Assembly (NCBI GenBank): GCA_017451525.1
Contig: JAFTOD010000001.1
Location: forward strand, 1 to 64,000
Reading direction: 5' to 3'
Source of the DNA: Paludibacteraceae bacterium
GTDB taxonomy: Bacteria > Bacteroidota > Bacteroidia > Bacteroidales > Paludibacteraceae
DNA: 64,000 nt
Position 1 is the stretch's first letter; each line of letters opens with the position of its first letter. The notes below the pieces were generated by a model. The model was not told where the DNA came from, did no database searches, and saw nothing but the letters and a program-made list of their open reading frames with translations. Positions 19,638-29,417 of this stretch are shown here, in pieces. The position numbers and the translations under genes are program-made.

Positions 19638-21764
19638 TTATTTTTTGATGCCGTCTCGCTCAAGCAGTGCATCAATCGATGGCTCGCCACCACGGAAAGC
19701 ACGGTACAAGTCCATTGGTTTGGCACTACCACCGCGTTCCAAGATATTCTTACGGAAGAGGTCAGCCGACTTCTTATCGAAGATACTACCGTTCTTTGCT
19801 TTGGCTGCTTTGAACACTGAATACGCATCTGCATCCAATAGCTCTGACCACTTATAGCTATAATAACCAGCCGCATAGCCACCAGAGAAGATATGGGTGA
19901 ACGCGAACTCCATCTGCGTACCAGCCACGAGTGGCAACACCTGTACACATGCCATTGCATTGTCACCGAAGCGAATCACAGCCTCTGAAGCAGTCATGTT
20001 GCTTGGCACTTCGAATGGAGAAGTCAATGTATGCCATGCCATATCGAGGTAGCCAAAACTGAGTTGGCGAACACAAGCATATGCAGCATGATAGGTAGCA
20101 GCACGCTGAATCTTATCTACAAGGTCTTGTGGGATAACCTCGCCTGTCTCATAGTGCTTAGCAAAGGTATCGAGGAACTCTTTCTCGCCGAGGAAGTTCT
20201 CGTTGAATTGGCTTGGCAACTCTACGAAGTCACGTGGTACGTTAGTACCGTTTTGCGCAGCGTATTGGCATTGAGTGAGCATACCATGCAAGCCGTGACC
20301 AAACTCGTGGAGGAAAGTCTCTACTTCATCGTAAGAGAACAACGCAGGCTTAGTATCTGTTGCACGGGTGAAGTTCATCACATTCACTACATGAGGACGG
20401 ACATTCTTCTTGCCAAGCATATATTGCTCTTGGAAGTTGTTCATCCAAGCACCACCGCGTTTACCCTCACGTGGGTGGAAGTCAGCATAATAAACTGCCA
20501 AGAACTTGCCTTTTTGGTCAAAGACCTCGTAGGCAGTTACTTCTGGGTGATATACTTGGATATTCTTGTTCTCTTTGAAAGTCACGCCATACAAACGTTT
20601 AGCCAATCCAAAGACACCCTCAATCACTTTTTCCTTTTGGAAATATGGGCGGATAAGGTCATCAGAGATAGCGTATTTCTCTTCTTTGAGTTGCTTAGAG
20701 TAGAAGCTCCAGTCCCATGGTTGAATGGTAGCATAGAAGCCCTTGGATGTAGCAAACTCTTGCAATTCAGCCACTTCTTGTTTAGCCACAGGCATATAGC
20801 TGTCGCGGAGTTGGTCGAGGAAGTTCATCACGTTCTCTTTGCTCTCGGCGCAAGTCTTGGTGAGGGACTTGTCGGCATGGCAAGCCTTCTCGAATAGTTG
20901 TGCCAATGCAAGGCGGGTATTCACAATGTCAATAATCACTTGTGTGTTATCAAACTCGCCACCGATGCAACGGCTGTTGTAAGCGGTGTAGAGTTCGCGA
21001 CGGATATCACGGTTTTGGCAATCTTCCATCACTGGGATATAGGTGGTAGGCTTGAGATCTAGGAGCCAGCCCTGCAAACCTTTCTTCTCTGCATTGGCTT
21101 TCAACATGGCTTTGGTATCATCTTTCAAACCAGCAAGATCCGCTTCGTTGGTGATGAGCATTGTCCAAGCGTTGGTAGCTTTCAGCACGTTCTGACCATA
21201 GATAAGAGTGAGTTGCGAAAGCTTTGCGCTGAGCTCTTTATATACTTGCTTTTGCTCGTCGTTGAGGTTTGCGCCGTTGTTGGCAAATGACTCATAGATA
21301 TCCTCAAGCAACTTCATTTGCGCGGCATTGAGTTTCAGTTTGTCCTTTTGGTCATACACCGCTTTGATACGTTTGAAAAGTCCTTCGTTGAGGCGGATAG
21401 AAGCCGAATACTCCGACATCTTTGGTGAGAGTTCCATAGCGATAGCTTGGAGTTCGTCATTGGTCTCAGCCGAAGTAAGGTTGTAGAAGCAACCAGCAAC
21501 TACGCTGAGCAATTCGCCTGATTTCTCGTATGCCTCAATGGTATTCTTAAAGGTAGGAGCTGCAGGATTATTGACGATAGCATCAATCTCTGCCAAGCCC
21601 TGCTTGATACCCTCTTCAAAAGCGGGCATGTAGTGCTCTGGTTTGATGTCATTGAACGGATAGGTTCCGTGTGGGGTCTTCCATTCTTTGTATTGGAAGA
21701 ATGGGTTGGCACTTGCCAATAGGGTTACTGCCATTGCAGCCATAGTTAAAATTGATTTTTTCAT
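19638..21764 (-). CDS. M3 family metallopeptidase (peptidyl-dipeptidase Dcp-like)
   Basis: A zinc oligopeptidase of 708 residues with a signal peptide (hydrophobic segment MAAMAVTLLASA, then NPFF), so probably periplasmic. The zinc site is FLHEFGHGLHG (about 483-487), with the third ligand downstream in the usual ELPSQFNENF block. Dcp enzymes remove C-terminal dipeptides. The C-terminal YAAGYYSYKWSELLDADAY is typical. It is the last of three to four minus-strand genes. Confidence 0.93.
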   Translation of the reverse strand: MKKSILTMAAMAVTLLASANPFFQYKEWKTPHGTYPFNDIKPEHYMPAFEEGIKQGLAEIDAIVNNPAAPTFKNTIEAYEKSGELLSVVAGCFYNLTSAETNDELQAIAMELSPKMSEYSASIRLNEGLFKRIKAVYDQKDKLKLNAAQMKLLEDIYESFANNGANLNDEQKQVYKELSAKLSQLTLIYGQNVLKATNAWTMLITNEADLAGLKDDTKAMLKANAEKKGLQGWLLDLKPTTYIPVMEDCQNRDIRRELYTAYNSRCIGGEFDNTQVIIDIVNTRLALAQLFEKACHADKSLTKTCAESKENVMNFLDQLRDSYMPVAKQEVAELQEFATSKGFYATIQPWDWSFYSKQLKEEKYAISDDLIRPYFQKEKVIEGVFGLAKRLYGVTFKENKNIQVYHPEVTAYEVFDQKGKFLAVYYADFHPREGKRGGAWMNNFQEQYMLGKKNVRPHVVNVMNFTRATDTKPALFSYDEVETFLHEFGHGLHGMLTQCQYAAQNGTNVPRDFVELPSQFNENFLGEKEFLDTFAKHYETGEVIPQDLVDKIQRAATYHAAYACVRQLSFGYLDMAWHTLTSPFEVPSNMTASEAVIRFGDNAMACVQVLPLVAGTQMEFAFTHIFSGGYAAGYYSYKWSELLDADAYSVFKAAKAKNGSIFDKKSADLFRKNILERGGSAKPMDLYRAFRGGEPSIDALLERDGIKK

Positions 21765-21797
21765 ATTGATTGTTATTAATTATCGTATTGGTCTAAT

Positions 21798-22421
21798 TTA
21801 GCAAAACCTCACTTCTCCGAAGAACTCAGGTAAATGGAAAGCAGGGGCTGGGGCATTGATTGGATTCCAAGAAGCATAGTGCTTCATCGGAGTCTTGTCG
21901 CCGCACTTATAGAAGTTAGCGCGACGCACGTGCTCGTGCGTGAGGTTGAGTTCGATCAACGCCAATGGAATCGCCACCAGAAGTGACCAATGTGCCACGC
22001 ATAATTGTACGGGAAAGCGCTGAATGGAAGCCAGTTGCTCTGCATTCAGGCGCACCACATCCACTTTGCGCTCTTTGCGATTGGAGGCGTTGCACACACC
22101 TGCTGGATTGAACTCGAAGTTCCAATAGCGCGTGTTATCCGCATTGCCGATAAACATCTCCACGCAGGCATCTTCGTTCACGAGTTCGAGATCAGTGGTT
22201 TTTGTAGCCAATGGCACTTCACCCTTTACCTCAAAGCGCACATACAGCATCTCATCGGTATGCGCCAGTGTGAATATCGTTTCTGGTGCGGTAGGATACT
22301 GCTCTTGCCAGTTGCTTGAATCAATCACTCCAGCAATAGGCATCTTAGCCATCAATTGGTCAATAGCGGCAAGCGACTTGCCTTGCCACTCTATTTGATA
22401 TGTAGAAGTGGTTGATTTCAT
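21798..22421 (-). CDS. Carbohydrate-binding family 9-like protein
   Basis: A 207-residue beta-sandwich protein with a DOMON/CBM9-like pattern: AHTDEMLYVRFEVKG, VNEDACVEMFIG and YWNFEFNPAG. No signal peptide is visible, so it may be cytoplasmic or use another start. Members occur widely in Bacteroidetes as stand-alone proteins of unknown ligand. Its start overlaps the stop of the CHU_C gene by 4 nt, indicating coupled translation. Confidence 0.85.
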   Translation of the reverse strand: MKSTTSTYQIEWQGKSLAAIDQLMAKMPIAGVIDSSNWQEQYPTAPETIFTLAHTDEMLYVRFEVKGEVPLATKTTDLELVNEDACVEMFIGNADNTRYWNFEFNPAGVCNASNRKERKVDVVRLNAEQLASIQRFPVQLCVAHWSLLVAIPLALIELNLTHEHVRRANFYKCGDKTPMKHYASWNPINAPAPAFHLPEFFGEVRFC

Positions 22422-23701
22422 TTTCCTCCGCGCAACAAGTTGATATCTCCAGACAACTGATAGACACCTATCAATTGCTCTTGTTTCTTCACTTTCTTCG
22501 TATATTTAGGTTTTGAGATATAATCCGATTCGGCATCTGTACCCAGTGCACGTATCACGTAGTAATAGGCTCCTTCCGCAGCAGGTTTACCTCCGATGTT
22601 GCCATCCCAACCTTTGGCAGGGTCGCTCCATTGATATACCAGATGTCCCCAACGGTTATAGACCCAGCAATGAAATTCTTTGAGTGATCGATACGACACA
22701 CGAAACTCGTCATTCACGCCATCGCCGTTAGGAGTAAAAGTATTAGGCACAGCCAACATCGATTCGCTGACATTGATAGTAAACTCCACTGAATCCAATT
22801 GACAATCGTCATTGCTGATCGCCACTACCGCGCGATACGCTCCTGGCTCCATGAAGGTATAGCGATGTTCCGCTTCCGCGCGTGAGAGTATCTTATCGGT
22901 ACCCTTGTACAAATCCCATTTGTAGTACTCCGAGTTGAGCGCATTGCTTCTAAAATACACCTCCAGTGGTGCCGAACGATTGATCAACGTCTCAGGGTCA
23001 ACAGGTCGGTCCACCTCATTAGACTTCTCATTTGGTCGTGTAGTGACCACTGCCAACGGATTGGCTTTCAACGCAATAGGTTCAATCACTGGTGACACCA
23101 ACGTATCTTCCACCAGCCCCAGCGAATCCAATAGCGCATCACGAATCGCAAAGGCGGTTGCTACAGGCGTTGCCCCTACTGTGATCACGTCTTTGAATGC
23201 TACCTGCTCCACCACTGCCGAATCCACCCACTGTTCGCTATCCTTGCTCCATTGCGCGTTCATATAGCTCACGCTACATTGGCGCGGATAGGTCTTACTC
23301 TGCCCATAGCGGTTCTCATATTGCATAGCGGGGACTGCTCCAGTCAATGTAAGCACTGTATTATCACACGATGGCGTAGCCTCTATGGCATGCACATCAG
23401 CGCGCAATTGTGTATAGTCAAACACCCAAAAATACTCGCGGAGAGGCCCTTTTTTGAGCATATATCCCGCCCCATGCTCAGGATATAGGTAGTCGGTGTT
23501 GTTCTGCACCGCATGCACCGTATCGGGTAAACGATACCAATCAATCGCACCGATCTTCGACTTCACCTCTGGATTTTTCTCAAAGAGGAACAGCGTATCG
23601 CCATTGTGGGTTAATTGTTGCGCATTTCCCACACATTCAATATCTAATGCATAGGAAACAGTAGCAATAAATAATGTCAATACCAGTAGTATTTTCTTCA
23701 T
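22418..23701 (-). CDS. T9SS type B secreted protein (CHU_C, gliding-motility C-terminal domain)
   Basis: A 427-residue protein with a signal peptide and a C-terminal CHU_C domain: VPNTFTPNGDGVNDEF, WVYNRWGHLVYQW and GWDGNIGGKPAAEGAYYYV. It ends in SGDINLLRG. This is the type B sorting signal of the type IX secretion system, so the protein is probably exported to the cell surface. A PKD-like stretch (about 250-310) precedes it, and the N-terminal part is not recognised. It implies a working T9SS elsewhere in the genome. Confidence 0.88.
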   Translation of the reverse strand: MKKILLVLTLFIATVSYALDIECVGNAQQLTHNGDTLFLFEKNPEVKSKIGAIDWYRLPDTVHAVQNNTDYLYPEHGAGYMLKKGPLREYFWVFDYTQLRADVHAIEATPSCDNTVLTLTGAVPAMQYENRYGQSKTYPRQCSVSYMNAQWSKDSEQWVDSAVVEQVAFKDVITVGATPVATAFAIRDALLDSLGLVEDTLVSPVIEPIALKANPLAVVTTRPNEKSNEVDRPVDPETLINRSAPLEVYFRSNALNSEYYKWDLYKGTDKILSRAEAEHRYTFMEPGAYRAVVAISNDDCQLDSVEFTINVSESMLAVPNTFTPNGDGVNDEFRVSYRSLKEFHCWVYNRWGHLVYQWSDPAKGWDGNIGGKPAAEGAYYYVIRALGTDAESDYISKPKYTKKVKKQEQLIGVYQLSGDINLLRGGK

Positions 23702-23702
23702 T

Positions 23703-24623
23703 TTATTTATTTACTTGGAATTTGGTCACGCCATTCTCAAAGAAGTCCACGATTTGCTTTGCCGCAGCGATACCAGCATTGATATTGGCTTCGGCGGTCT
23801 GCGCGCCCATTTTCTTTGGTGTAGCAAAGTAGCGTTCTACGAAGAGTTCGCGCATCTTTTGATCAGCAGCTGGCATGACATCAGTCATATACACAAAGTC
23901 TTTATGCTCCTGCATAAATTGGATCAACTCCTCCTCATTGATAACCTCTTTGCGGGCGGTATTCACCAGCACAGCGCCTTTAGGCATACGGCTGAGCAAG
24001 GCCGTATTGATACTGCCTTTTGTTTCGGGCGTAGCTGGTATATGCAAGCTCACAATATGACAGGTCGAATAGAGTTCTTCTGCCGAATGTAGGGGGATCA
24101 CTCCCTCATTGATCATCACCTCATCTGGGCAGTATGCGTCGTAAGCGTAGATATCCATACCAAATCCTTTAGCGATGCGTGCCACATTACGTCCTACATT
24201 GCCATAGGCGTGGATACCCAGTTTCTTACCCTTGAGCTCCGTGCCACTGGTACCGTTGTATAGATTGCGCACAGCCATCACCATCATGCCGAGGGCCAAT
24301 TCTGCCACGGCGTTGGAGTTCTGTCCTGGTGTATTCATTGCCACTACCTTATGCGCTGTAGCCGCAGCGAGATCAATATTATCATATCCTGCGCCTGCGC
24401 GAACGACTATCTTGAGATTCTTCGCAGCATTGAGAACCTCATCATCCACATTATCAGAACGAATGATGAGTGCATCCACATCGGCTACGGCGTCGAGTAG
24501 TTGATTTTTTGCGCTGTATTTTTCCAGCATAACAAGCTGATATCCTGCTTGTTCTAGGACTTCACGAATACCATCTACTGCCACTTTGGCAAAGGGTTTT
24601 TCTGTTGCAACTAATACTTTCAT
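23703..24623 (-). CDS. serA: D-3-phosphoglycerate dehydrogenase-like oxidoreductase
   Basis: A 306-residue D-isomer 2-hydroxyacid dehydrogenase with no ACT domain. The NAD-binding region has GKKLGIHAYGNVGRNVA (about 140-155); the catalytic Arg is probably in VNTARKEVINEEEL. This short form is the usual SerA of Bacteroidales and makes phosphohydroxypyruvate for serine synthesis. serC is often adjacent but is not seen here, so a related dehydrogenase remains possible. Confidence 0.85.
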   Translation of the reverse strand: MKVLVATEKPFAKVAVDGIREVLEQAGYQLVMLEKYSAKNQLLDAVADVDALIIRSDNVDDEVLNAAKNLKIVVRAGAGYDNIDLAAATAHKVVAMNTPGQNSNAVAELALGMMVMAVRNLYNGTSGTELKGKKLGIHAYGNVGRNVARIAKGFGMDIYAYDAYCPDEVMINEGVIPLHSAEELYSTCHIVSLHIPATPETKGSINTALLSRMPKGAVLVNTARKEVINEEELIQFMQEHKDFVYMTDVMPAADQKMRELFVERYFATPKKMGAQTAEANINAGIAAAKQIVDFFENGVTKFQVNK

Positions 24624-24733
24624 TTTGATATACTAAATTAATAATTTTATTTCTATTGAATTTATCCTAACATTGTGCTTCTAAAATAACCGTCTATCCT
24701 GCGTGTTGAAAACAACTTTACACATTTTAGCGG

Positions 24734-24742
24734 ACAAAGGTA
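24734..24742 (-). promoter_or_regulatory. Promoter of the serA/CHU_C/CBM9-like/M3 run
   Basis: On the minus strand TACCTTTGT lies about 110 nt before the serA start. The downstream genes follow at close spacing and may be read from it. Confidence 0.55.
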
Positions 24743-24815
24743 CAAAAAAAAACACATATATGCAAATAATCACAAAAAAGTTTATCACTTATTTGTATAT
24801 CTTTGAAAAAAATTG

Positions 24816-24824
24816 TACTTTTGC
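24816..24824 (+). promoter_or_regulatory. Promoter of the metallopeptidase lipoprotein gene
   Basis: TACTTTTGC with TTTG at 24792-24795, exactly 20 nt apart, 19 nt before the ATG. Confidence 0.78.
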
Positions 24825-24843
24825 AGCATAATATAAACATAAT

Positions 24844-26877
24844 ATGAAGCATCTTATCCTATTTTTGAGTATTGCAGCACTATTGACTGCATGCCAAACA
24901 ACAATGATTAACGAAACAACCATTCAGCAAGCTGTGAGCAATGTATTAGCAGCGCACTCCGAAGCCGACTCCAGTATGGTGGCACGCGGTGCGGTGCAAG
25001 TCGCTGCGCTGTGGCGAGAAAGTGATGGCACAGAGGAAGACTATTTGACATTAATCACAAACTCGTATGCAGGTACTGACGAAGCCAAGAAGCAACTCTA
25101 CGATCGCATGGCATTCATTCTAGAGCAATGCGGGCAAAGTGCTGATCTGCTTAATAATACGCTGCAAGAGCCCACCACCCTTTTGGGCAAAGGCGATCCT
25201 ACACAAGTAGATTGGATCATCAGTGGCTATAGTCCGATGGCGCACTTCGCGGAGGATATGTTTGCCAACAAGATTGCGCATATCTGTGTGCTGAACTTTC
25301 CACACTATACGCTCGAAGAAAAGAACACACTAGGCAAAGAGTGGACACGCCAAGAATGGGCATATGCTCGTTTGGGTGATGTGTTCAGCAGTCGTGTGCC
25401 AGGCAATGTTGTAGCCAACTACTCGCAAGCACTGAGCGAAGCAGAGAACTATATCGCTGGCTACAATATCATGATGCACTGCCTGCGCAACGAGCAAGGT
25501 GAGCAACTATGGACAGAGCCAATGGCATTGCTCTCGCATTGGAACTTGCGCGATGAACTCAAGTCCAACTACGCCGATGTGCCTAACGCCCGCGAGAAAC
25601 AAGAGATGATCTACCAAGTGATGCTGCGTATCATCCGCCAAGAGATACCCGCAGTGGTGGTGAACAACGACAAACTGCTATGGTGCCCTACTACCAACCA
25701 CGTGAGTGGTAATCCAGACTCAGACATCAAACTGAAAGTTGATATAAGCCGCGAATCCGACACCCGCTATCAACAAATTATCAATATCTTCCGTGCAGGA
25801 CAACAGATTGATGCTTATCGCCCTGATGCTCCTACACATGTATTGCGTACCTTCAACGAGGATTTACAGATTCCTTTTGAAGAGATTGAATCGCTGTTCA
25901 CCCAACTCATCCAATCGGAGGAGGTAAAGCACGTAGCAGCTGTCATCCGTGAGCGTTTAGGCCGTGACCTTCGTCCATACGATATTTGGTACGACGGTTT
26001 CAAAAGCCGTAGCAGTATCTCCGAAGATGTGCTGACTGCAGAAACGCAGAAACGCTATCCTACTGCCAAAACCTTTGAGAAAGACATGCCCCGTATGCTG
26101 ATGGATTTGGGCTTTGCCAGCGACAAAGCAAAGGAAATCGCTTCGCATATCGTAGTGGAAGCCGCTCGTGGCTCGGGGCATGCACGTCCATGTGTGGGCA
26201 GAGAACAACCTGCTCGCTTGCGCACGCGCGTAGGTAATAAAGGTATGGACTACAAAGGCTACAATATCGCCGTGCATGAGTTTGGACATAATGTAGAAGA
26301 GGTGATTTCGCTCTATGATATTGATTATTATACCCTTGCAGGCATTCCTAATACTGGCTTTACGGAAGCAAGTGCGTTCCTTTTCCAAGAGCGCGACCTA
26401 CAACTGCTACACCAATCTACACAATCGCCACAACAAGCAGACCAACTCTTCGATATGATTTGGGGCATGTATGAGATTATGGGTGTTAGTTTGGTGGACA
26501 TGCGCATGTGGCAATGGTTGTATGCTCATCCCGAAGCTGATGCCGCAGCATTGCGCGAAGCGGTAATCGCTATTGCCAGTGAAGTGTGGAATCAATATTA
26601 TGCTCCTATTTTAGGCGAAAAAGATAGTCCGCTATTGGGAATCTATTCGCATATGGTGGGCTATGCATTGTATTTGCCTGCCTACCCAATCGGTAATCTG
26701 GTGCAATATCAATTAGACGAACATTTAGCAAACTGCGCCACACCCGAAGAGTGGGCAAAAGAATACACCCGCATTTATCAGCAAGGTTGTTTGACACCTG
26801 ATGCATGGATGCGCGGAGCGGTGGGCAAACCTATGAGTGTGGAACCCATACTAAATGCTATAAGAGCGCATTTGTAA
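24844..26877 (+). CDS. Lipoprotein zinc metallopeptidase (HEFGH)
   Basis: A 677-residue protein with a lipoprotein signal peptide (ALLTAC, Cys about 17). The zinc-binding helix is AVHEFGHNVEE (about 478-482), and a Glu in TGFTEASAF about 26 residues later is the likely third ligand, as in gluzincins. Upstream are helical regions with GYSPMAHFAEDMFANKI. Homologues are common as uncharacterised Bacteroidales lipoproteins. The substrate is unknown. It has its own promoter and terminator. Confidence 0.8.
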   Translation: MKHLILFLSIAALLTACQTTMINETTIQQAVSNVLAAHSEADSSMVARGAVQVAALWRESDGTEEDYLTLITNSYAGTDEAKKQLYDRMAFILEQCGQSADLLNNTLQEPTTLLGKGDPTQVDWIISGYSPMAHFAEDMFANKIAHICVLNFPHYTLEEKNTLGKEWTRQEWAYARLGDVFSSRVPGNVVANYSQALSEAENYIAGYNIMMHCLRNEQGEQLWTEPMALLSHWNLRDELKSNYADVPNAREKQEMIYQVMLRIIRQEIPAVVVNNDKLLWCPTTNHVSGNPDSDIKLKVDISRESDTRYQQIINIFRAGQQIDAYRPDAPTHVLRTFNEDLQIPFEEIESLFTQLIQSEEVKHVAAVIRERLGRDLRPYDIWYDGFKSRSSISEDVLTAETQKRYPTAKTFEKDMPRMLMDLGFASDKAKEIASHIVVEAARGSGHARPCVGREQPARLRTRVGNKGMDYKGYNIAVHEFGHNVEEVISLYDIDYYTLAGIPNTGFTEASAFLFQERDLQLLHQSTQSPQQADQLFDMIWGMYEIMGVSLVDMRMWQWLYAHPEADAAALREAVIAIASEVWNQYYAPILGEKDSPLLGIYSHMVGYALYLPAYPIGNLVQYQLDEHLANCATPEEWAKEYTRIYQQGCLTPDAWMRGAVGKPMSVEPILNAIRAHL

Positions 26878-26905
26878 TGATGAATATTAATTCAGTAATT
26901 CCCTA

Positions 26906-26945
26906 AAATCATCCCTGCTCCACTAGTAGCAGGGATGATTTTTTA
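26906..26945. terminator. Terminator after the metallopeptidase gene
   Basis: The stem AATCATCCCTGCT/AGCAGGGATGATT is followed by a T run on the + strand; the A run on the left also allows use on the minus strand. Confidence 0.85.
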
Positions 26946-27005
26946 TTCAATAGCATAAATAGTTATCACTTACATTTTTGCACATGAGCAAAAGTATCAC
27001 AGGAC

Positions 27006-27524
27006 TTATTTAACAACTGCTTTTTGTTTTACCCATATCAGTTTACTCGTATCATATCCACGTCGATCTGCTTCTGCTAAAATGAGTGATTTAGTAGCTT
27101 CATCCAACTCTGGAGTACGAGATAATATCCACAGATATCGCTCATTATTGCCACCTACTAACACATACTGATAGTTATCATCTAGCATCATGATGCGATA
27201 ATCACCAAAGAATGGGCCAAAGAATGACACACGCAACAGACCTGCCACATCCGTTGTTTTAGCAATACCTTCGGCATCTTTAGCTCTACCATCCTTGATG
27301 CCTGTATTCAAAACATCAATTTTTCCATCATCACGTAGCGTATAACGTGCCATCGCATAGTCTATACCACGTTCAAAACTGTGATCAAACTTTGCAATTT
27401 CATACCAGCTACCTACGTAGCGATTTAAATCTACCGATTTTACGGTGCTGTTGTCTACTTTCGTTGATGCATCGCATGCAGCGAAAAGGCTGGCAACACA
27501 AGCCAATAGAAAAATCTTTTTCAT
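27006..27524 (-). CDS. blc: Lipocalin (Blc-type outer-membrane lipoprotein)
   Basis: A 172-residue lipoprotein (lipobox SLFAAC) with the lipocalin motif YVGSWYEIAKFDHSFERG (about 36-53) and the later NNERYLWILSRTPELDE block. Blc proteins bind lysophospholipids at the outer membrane under envelope stress. The length and all conserved blocks are normal. Confidence 0.93.
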   Translation of the reverse strand: MKKIFLLACVASLFAACDASTKVDNSTVKSVDLNRYVGSWYEIAKFDHSFERGIDYAMARYTLRDDGKIDVLNTGIKDGRAKDAEGIAKTTDVAGLLRVSFFGPFFGDYRIMMLDDNYQYVLVGGNNERYLWILSRTPELDEATKSLILAEADRRGYDTSKLIWVKQKAVVK

Positions 27525-27582
27525 TGTTGTTAAGGTTTAAAGGTTTATTAATATCATTATTCCCCATCAAGAGGGAGTATAT

Positions 27583-28836
27583 TTATAGGTCTTGATACAT
27601 ATACTTCATAAACACAATACTAGTTTCCATATGCGAACCATAGTGATTAATATCAAAACGTTTCTCTAAATTATTAGGCATTTGTGTTTGTAAATTGATT
27701 GTATTAAGCAATGGTACAACTTCATCATCCAAGCTATGAAGAAAATATGCTGGCGATTGCAAATTGTAGCCCACATTACTATTCCAAGAAAGAACTTGGT
27801 AAAGCGCATCTGCTTGGGGACTATCAAGGGAAAGCATATTTTCAGTCATTAATTCGCTCATAATAGTTGAGCCCATCAACTGATTGATTTCGCCTACTGT
27901 ATATTCTTTTGATTCAATCCAAGCCTCATAATTGGACAATAGCGGCTCTAAAAAGAAATCATCTAAGTCTAATCCCATATCATACGCATCGTTCAATCCC
28001 ATGACAATCAATGGTATCGCAGCTGGTATTCCCATCTCATCACGCTCTAAGCTATACAAGTACGTACCTGCAGGATCGTATGGTCCTGCACCTGCATATA
28101 ATTTACGTATAGCCCAATCCTTTCTATTCGCCTCTCCCGCTGAGTCGATGGTCTTATATTCTTCCAACAAGCGCGCTACACCAAGTGCAACGGCACCGCC
28201 TTGCGAATAACCAGAAATCACAATATCCGTAGGATACGAGTAGTTATAAAATGCAAGTAAATCGGGCATGCAATTCAGCAAATCAACAGCAGTTTGTGCA
28301 GCACTACGCCAATGCAAATAAGGGTGCACTTCTTCACGCGATAATCCATAACCAACATAATCTGGCATGATTACAGCATACCCTTTCATGACAAAAACAC
28401 TCTCCATTGAAAACATATTGCTGGGTACCTCTACATCCGAAGTCATGGTATAGTGATTTGCTACTACAATACCTTTCAAATCACGGCATTTGGGCAAGTA
28501 CACACGCCCTGAAACTAACAACGAATCCCCTTGAGGCGTTTGACTCCAATATGCAACGGGAAACGTAACATAATGTTTGTGGGTATAACGATATAATTTT
28601 ATCATCAATTTATACACACTCTCATCAGAAAAATCATGGCGGACAAGCTGCTTATGTGTGTTGTGCCAAATAGCATCTGAATTTAATAGATTTCGCACTA
28701 CTTTACCGCCATTGTCTCTTGTTGGAATAGTTGGTAAAGCAACTGTATCCAACGGGCTTAGCATCACATAATCATTAGCCTGCAATGATATCATTAGGGA
28801 AAATACAACAATCAAAAAAGTAACCATTCGTTTCAT
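27583..28836 (-). CDS. Secreted alpha/beta hydrolase (lipase/esterase-like)
   Basis: A 417-residue hydrolase with a signal peptide (FLIVVFSLMISLQA). The nucleophile elbow is GYSQGG (Ser about 211), with Asp in HSLDDEVVP (about 367) and His in INHYGSHM (about 398), so the triad is complete. The PDYVGYGLS segment and cap match secretory lipase-like proteins. The substrate is not predictable. Confidence 0.85.
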   Translation of the reverse strand: MKRMVTFLIVVFSLMISLQANDYVMLSPLDTVALPTIPTRDNGGKVVRNLLNSDAIWHNTHKQLVRHDFSDESVYKLMIKLYRYTHKHYVTFPVAYWSQTPQGDSLLVSGRVYLPKCRDLKGIVVANHYTMTSDVEVPSNMFSMESVFVMKGYAVIMPDYVGYGLSREEVHPYLHWRSAAQTAVDLLNCMPDLLAFYNYSYPTDIVISGYSQGGAVALGVARLLEEYKTIDSAGEANRKDWAIRKLYAGAGPYDPAGTYLYSLERDEMGIPAAIPLIVMGLNDAYDMGLDLDDFFLEPLLSNYEAWIESKEYTVGEINQLMGSTIMSELMTENMLSLDSPQADALYQVLSWNSNVGYNLQSPAYFLHSLDDEVVPLLNTINLQTQMPNNLEKRFDINHYGSHMETSIVFMKYMYQDL

Positions 28837-28964
28837 TTTGTATCAATTATTTAGTTAGGTTGTTTCATATCAGTTCGTTTTTCATACATATCGCAAAAAT
28901 CGTGCAAAAGCTATTTCCTTTGAACAAAATATTACAAATATTTGCAAGTTTCGTCAAAAAGCAC

Positions 28965-28973
28965 TATCTTTGC
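28965..28973 (+). promoter_or_regulatory. sufE promoter
   Basis: TATCTTTGC with TTTG at 28941-28944, exactly 20 nt apart. It places the sufE start at ATG 28991. Confidence 0.78.
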
Positions 28974-28990
28974 AGCAAAATTTTATAGAA

Positions 28991-29407
28991 ATGACAATTA
29001 ATAATATACAAAACGAAATTATTGAAGAGTTCAGCAGTTTCGAAGACTGGATGGACCGCTATGGTTTGCTTATTGATTATGGTAATGGTTTAGAGCCATT
29101 CCCAGAAAGCGCAAAGACCGAACAGAACTTGATTGACGGCTGTCAGTCTAAGGTGTGGTTCACTGCCGAAATGCAAGACGGCAAAGTGGTTTATCGGGGC
29201 GATTCGGATGCTATCTTGGTGAAAGGTATTGTAGCACTACTAATTCGTGTATTGAGTGGACATACCCCAAAAGAGATTGTGGATGCAGATTTGTATTTCA
29301 TCGACGAAATCAACCTCCGCGAACACCTCTCCCCTACACGTAGCAACGGACTCAATGCCATGCTCAAACAAATGCGACTGTTTGCACTCACGTTCAATCA
29401 ATTTTGA
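28991..29407 (+). CDS. sufE: Cysteine desulfuration protein SufE
   Basis: SufE takes persulfide sulfur from the SufS desulfurase for Fe-S assembly. The 138-residue product carries the acceptor Cys in LIDGCQSKVW (about 51), the FSSFEDWMDRYGLLIDYG start and the SPTRSNGLNAM end. The rest of the suf operon is not in the window. It ends 10 nt before the DUF2490 gene. Confidence 0.95.
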   Translation: MTINNIQNEIIEEFSSFEDWMDRYGLLIDYGNGLEPFPESAKTEQNLIDGCQSKVWFTAEMQDGKVVYRGDSDAILVKGIVALLIRVLSGHTPKEIVDADLYFIDEINLREHLSPTRSNGLNAMLKQMRLFALTFNQF

Positions 29408-29417
29408 ATTATGAATT

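Noticed and set aside
20031..20897. 288-codon open frame on the + strand
   Set aside because: It lies wholly antisense to the M3 peptidase gene, whose HEFGH site and length are normal. The translation has no domain pattern.
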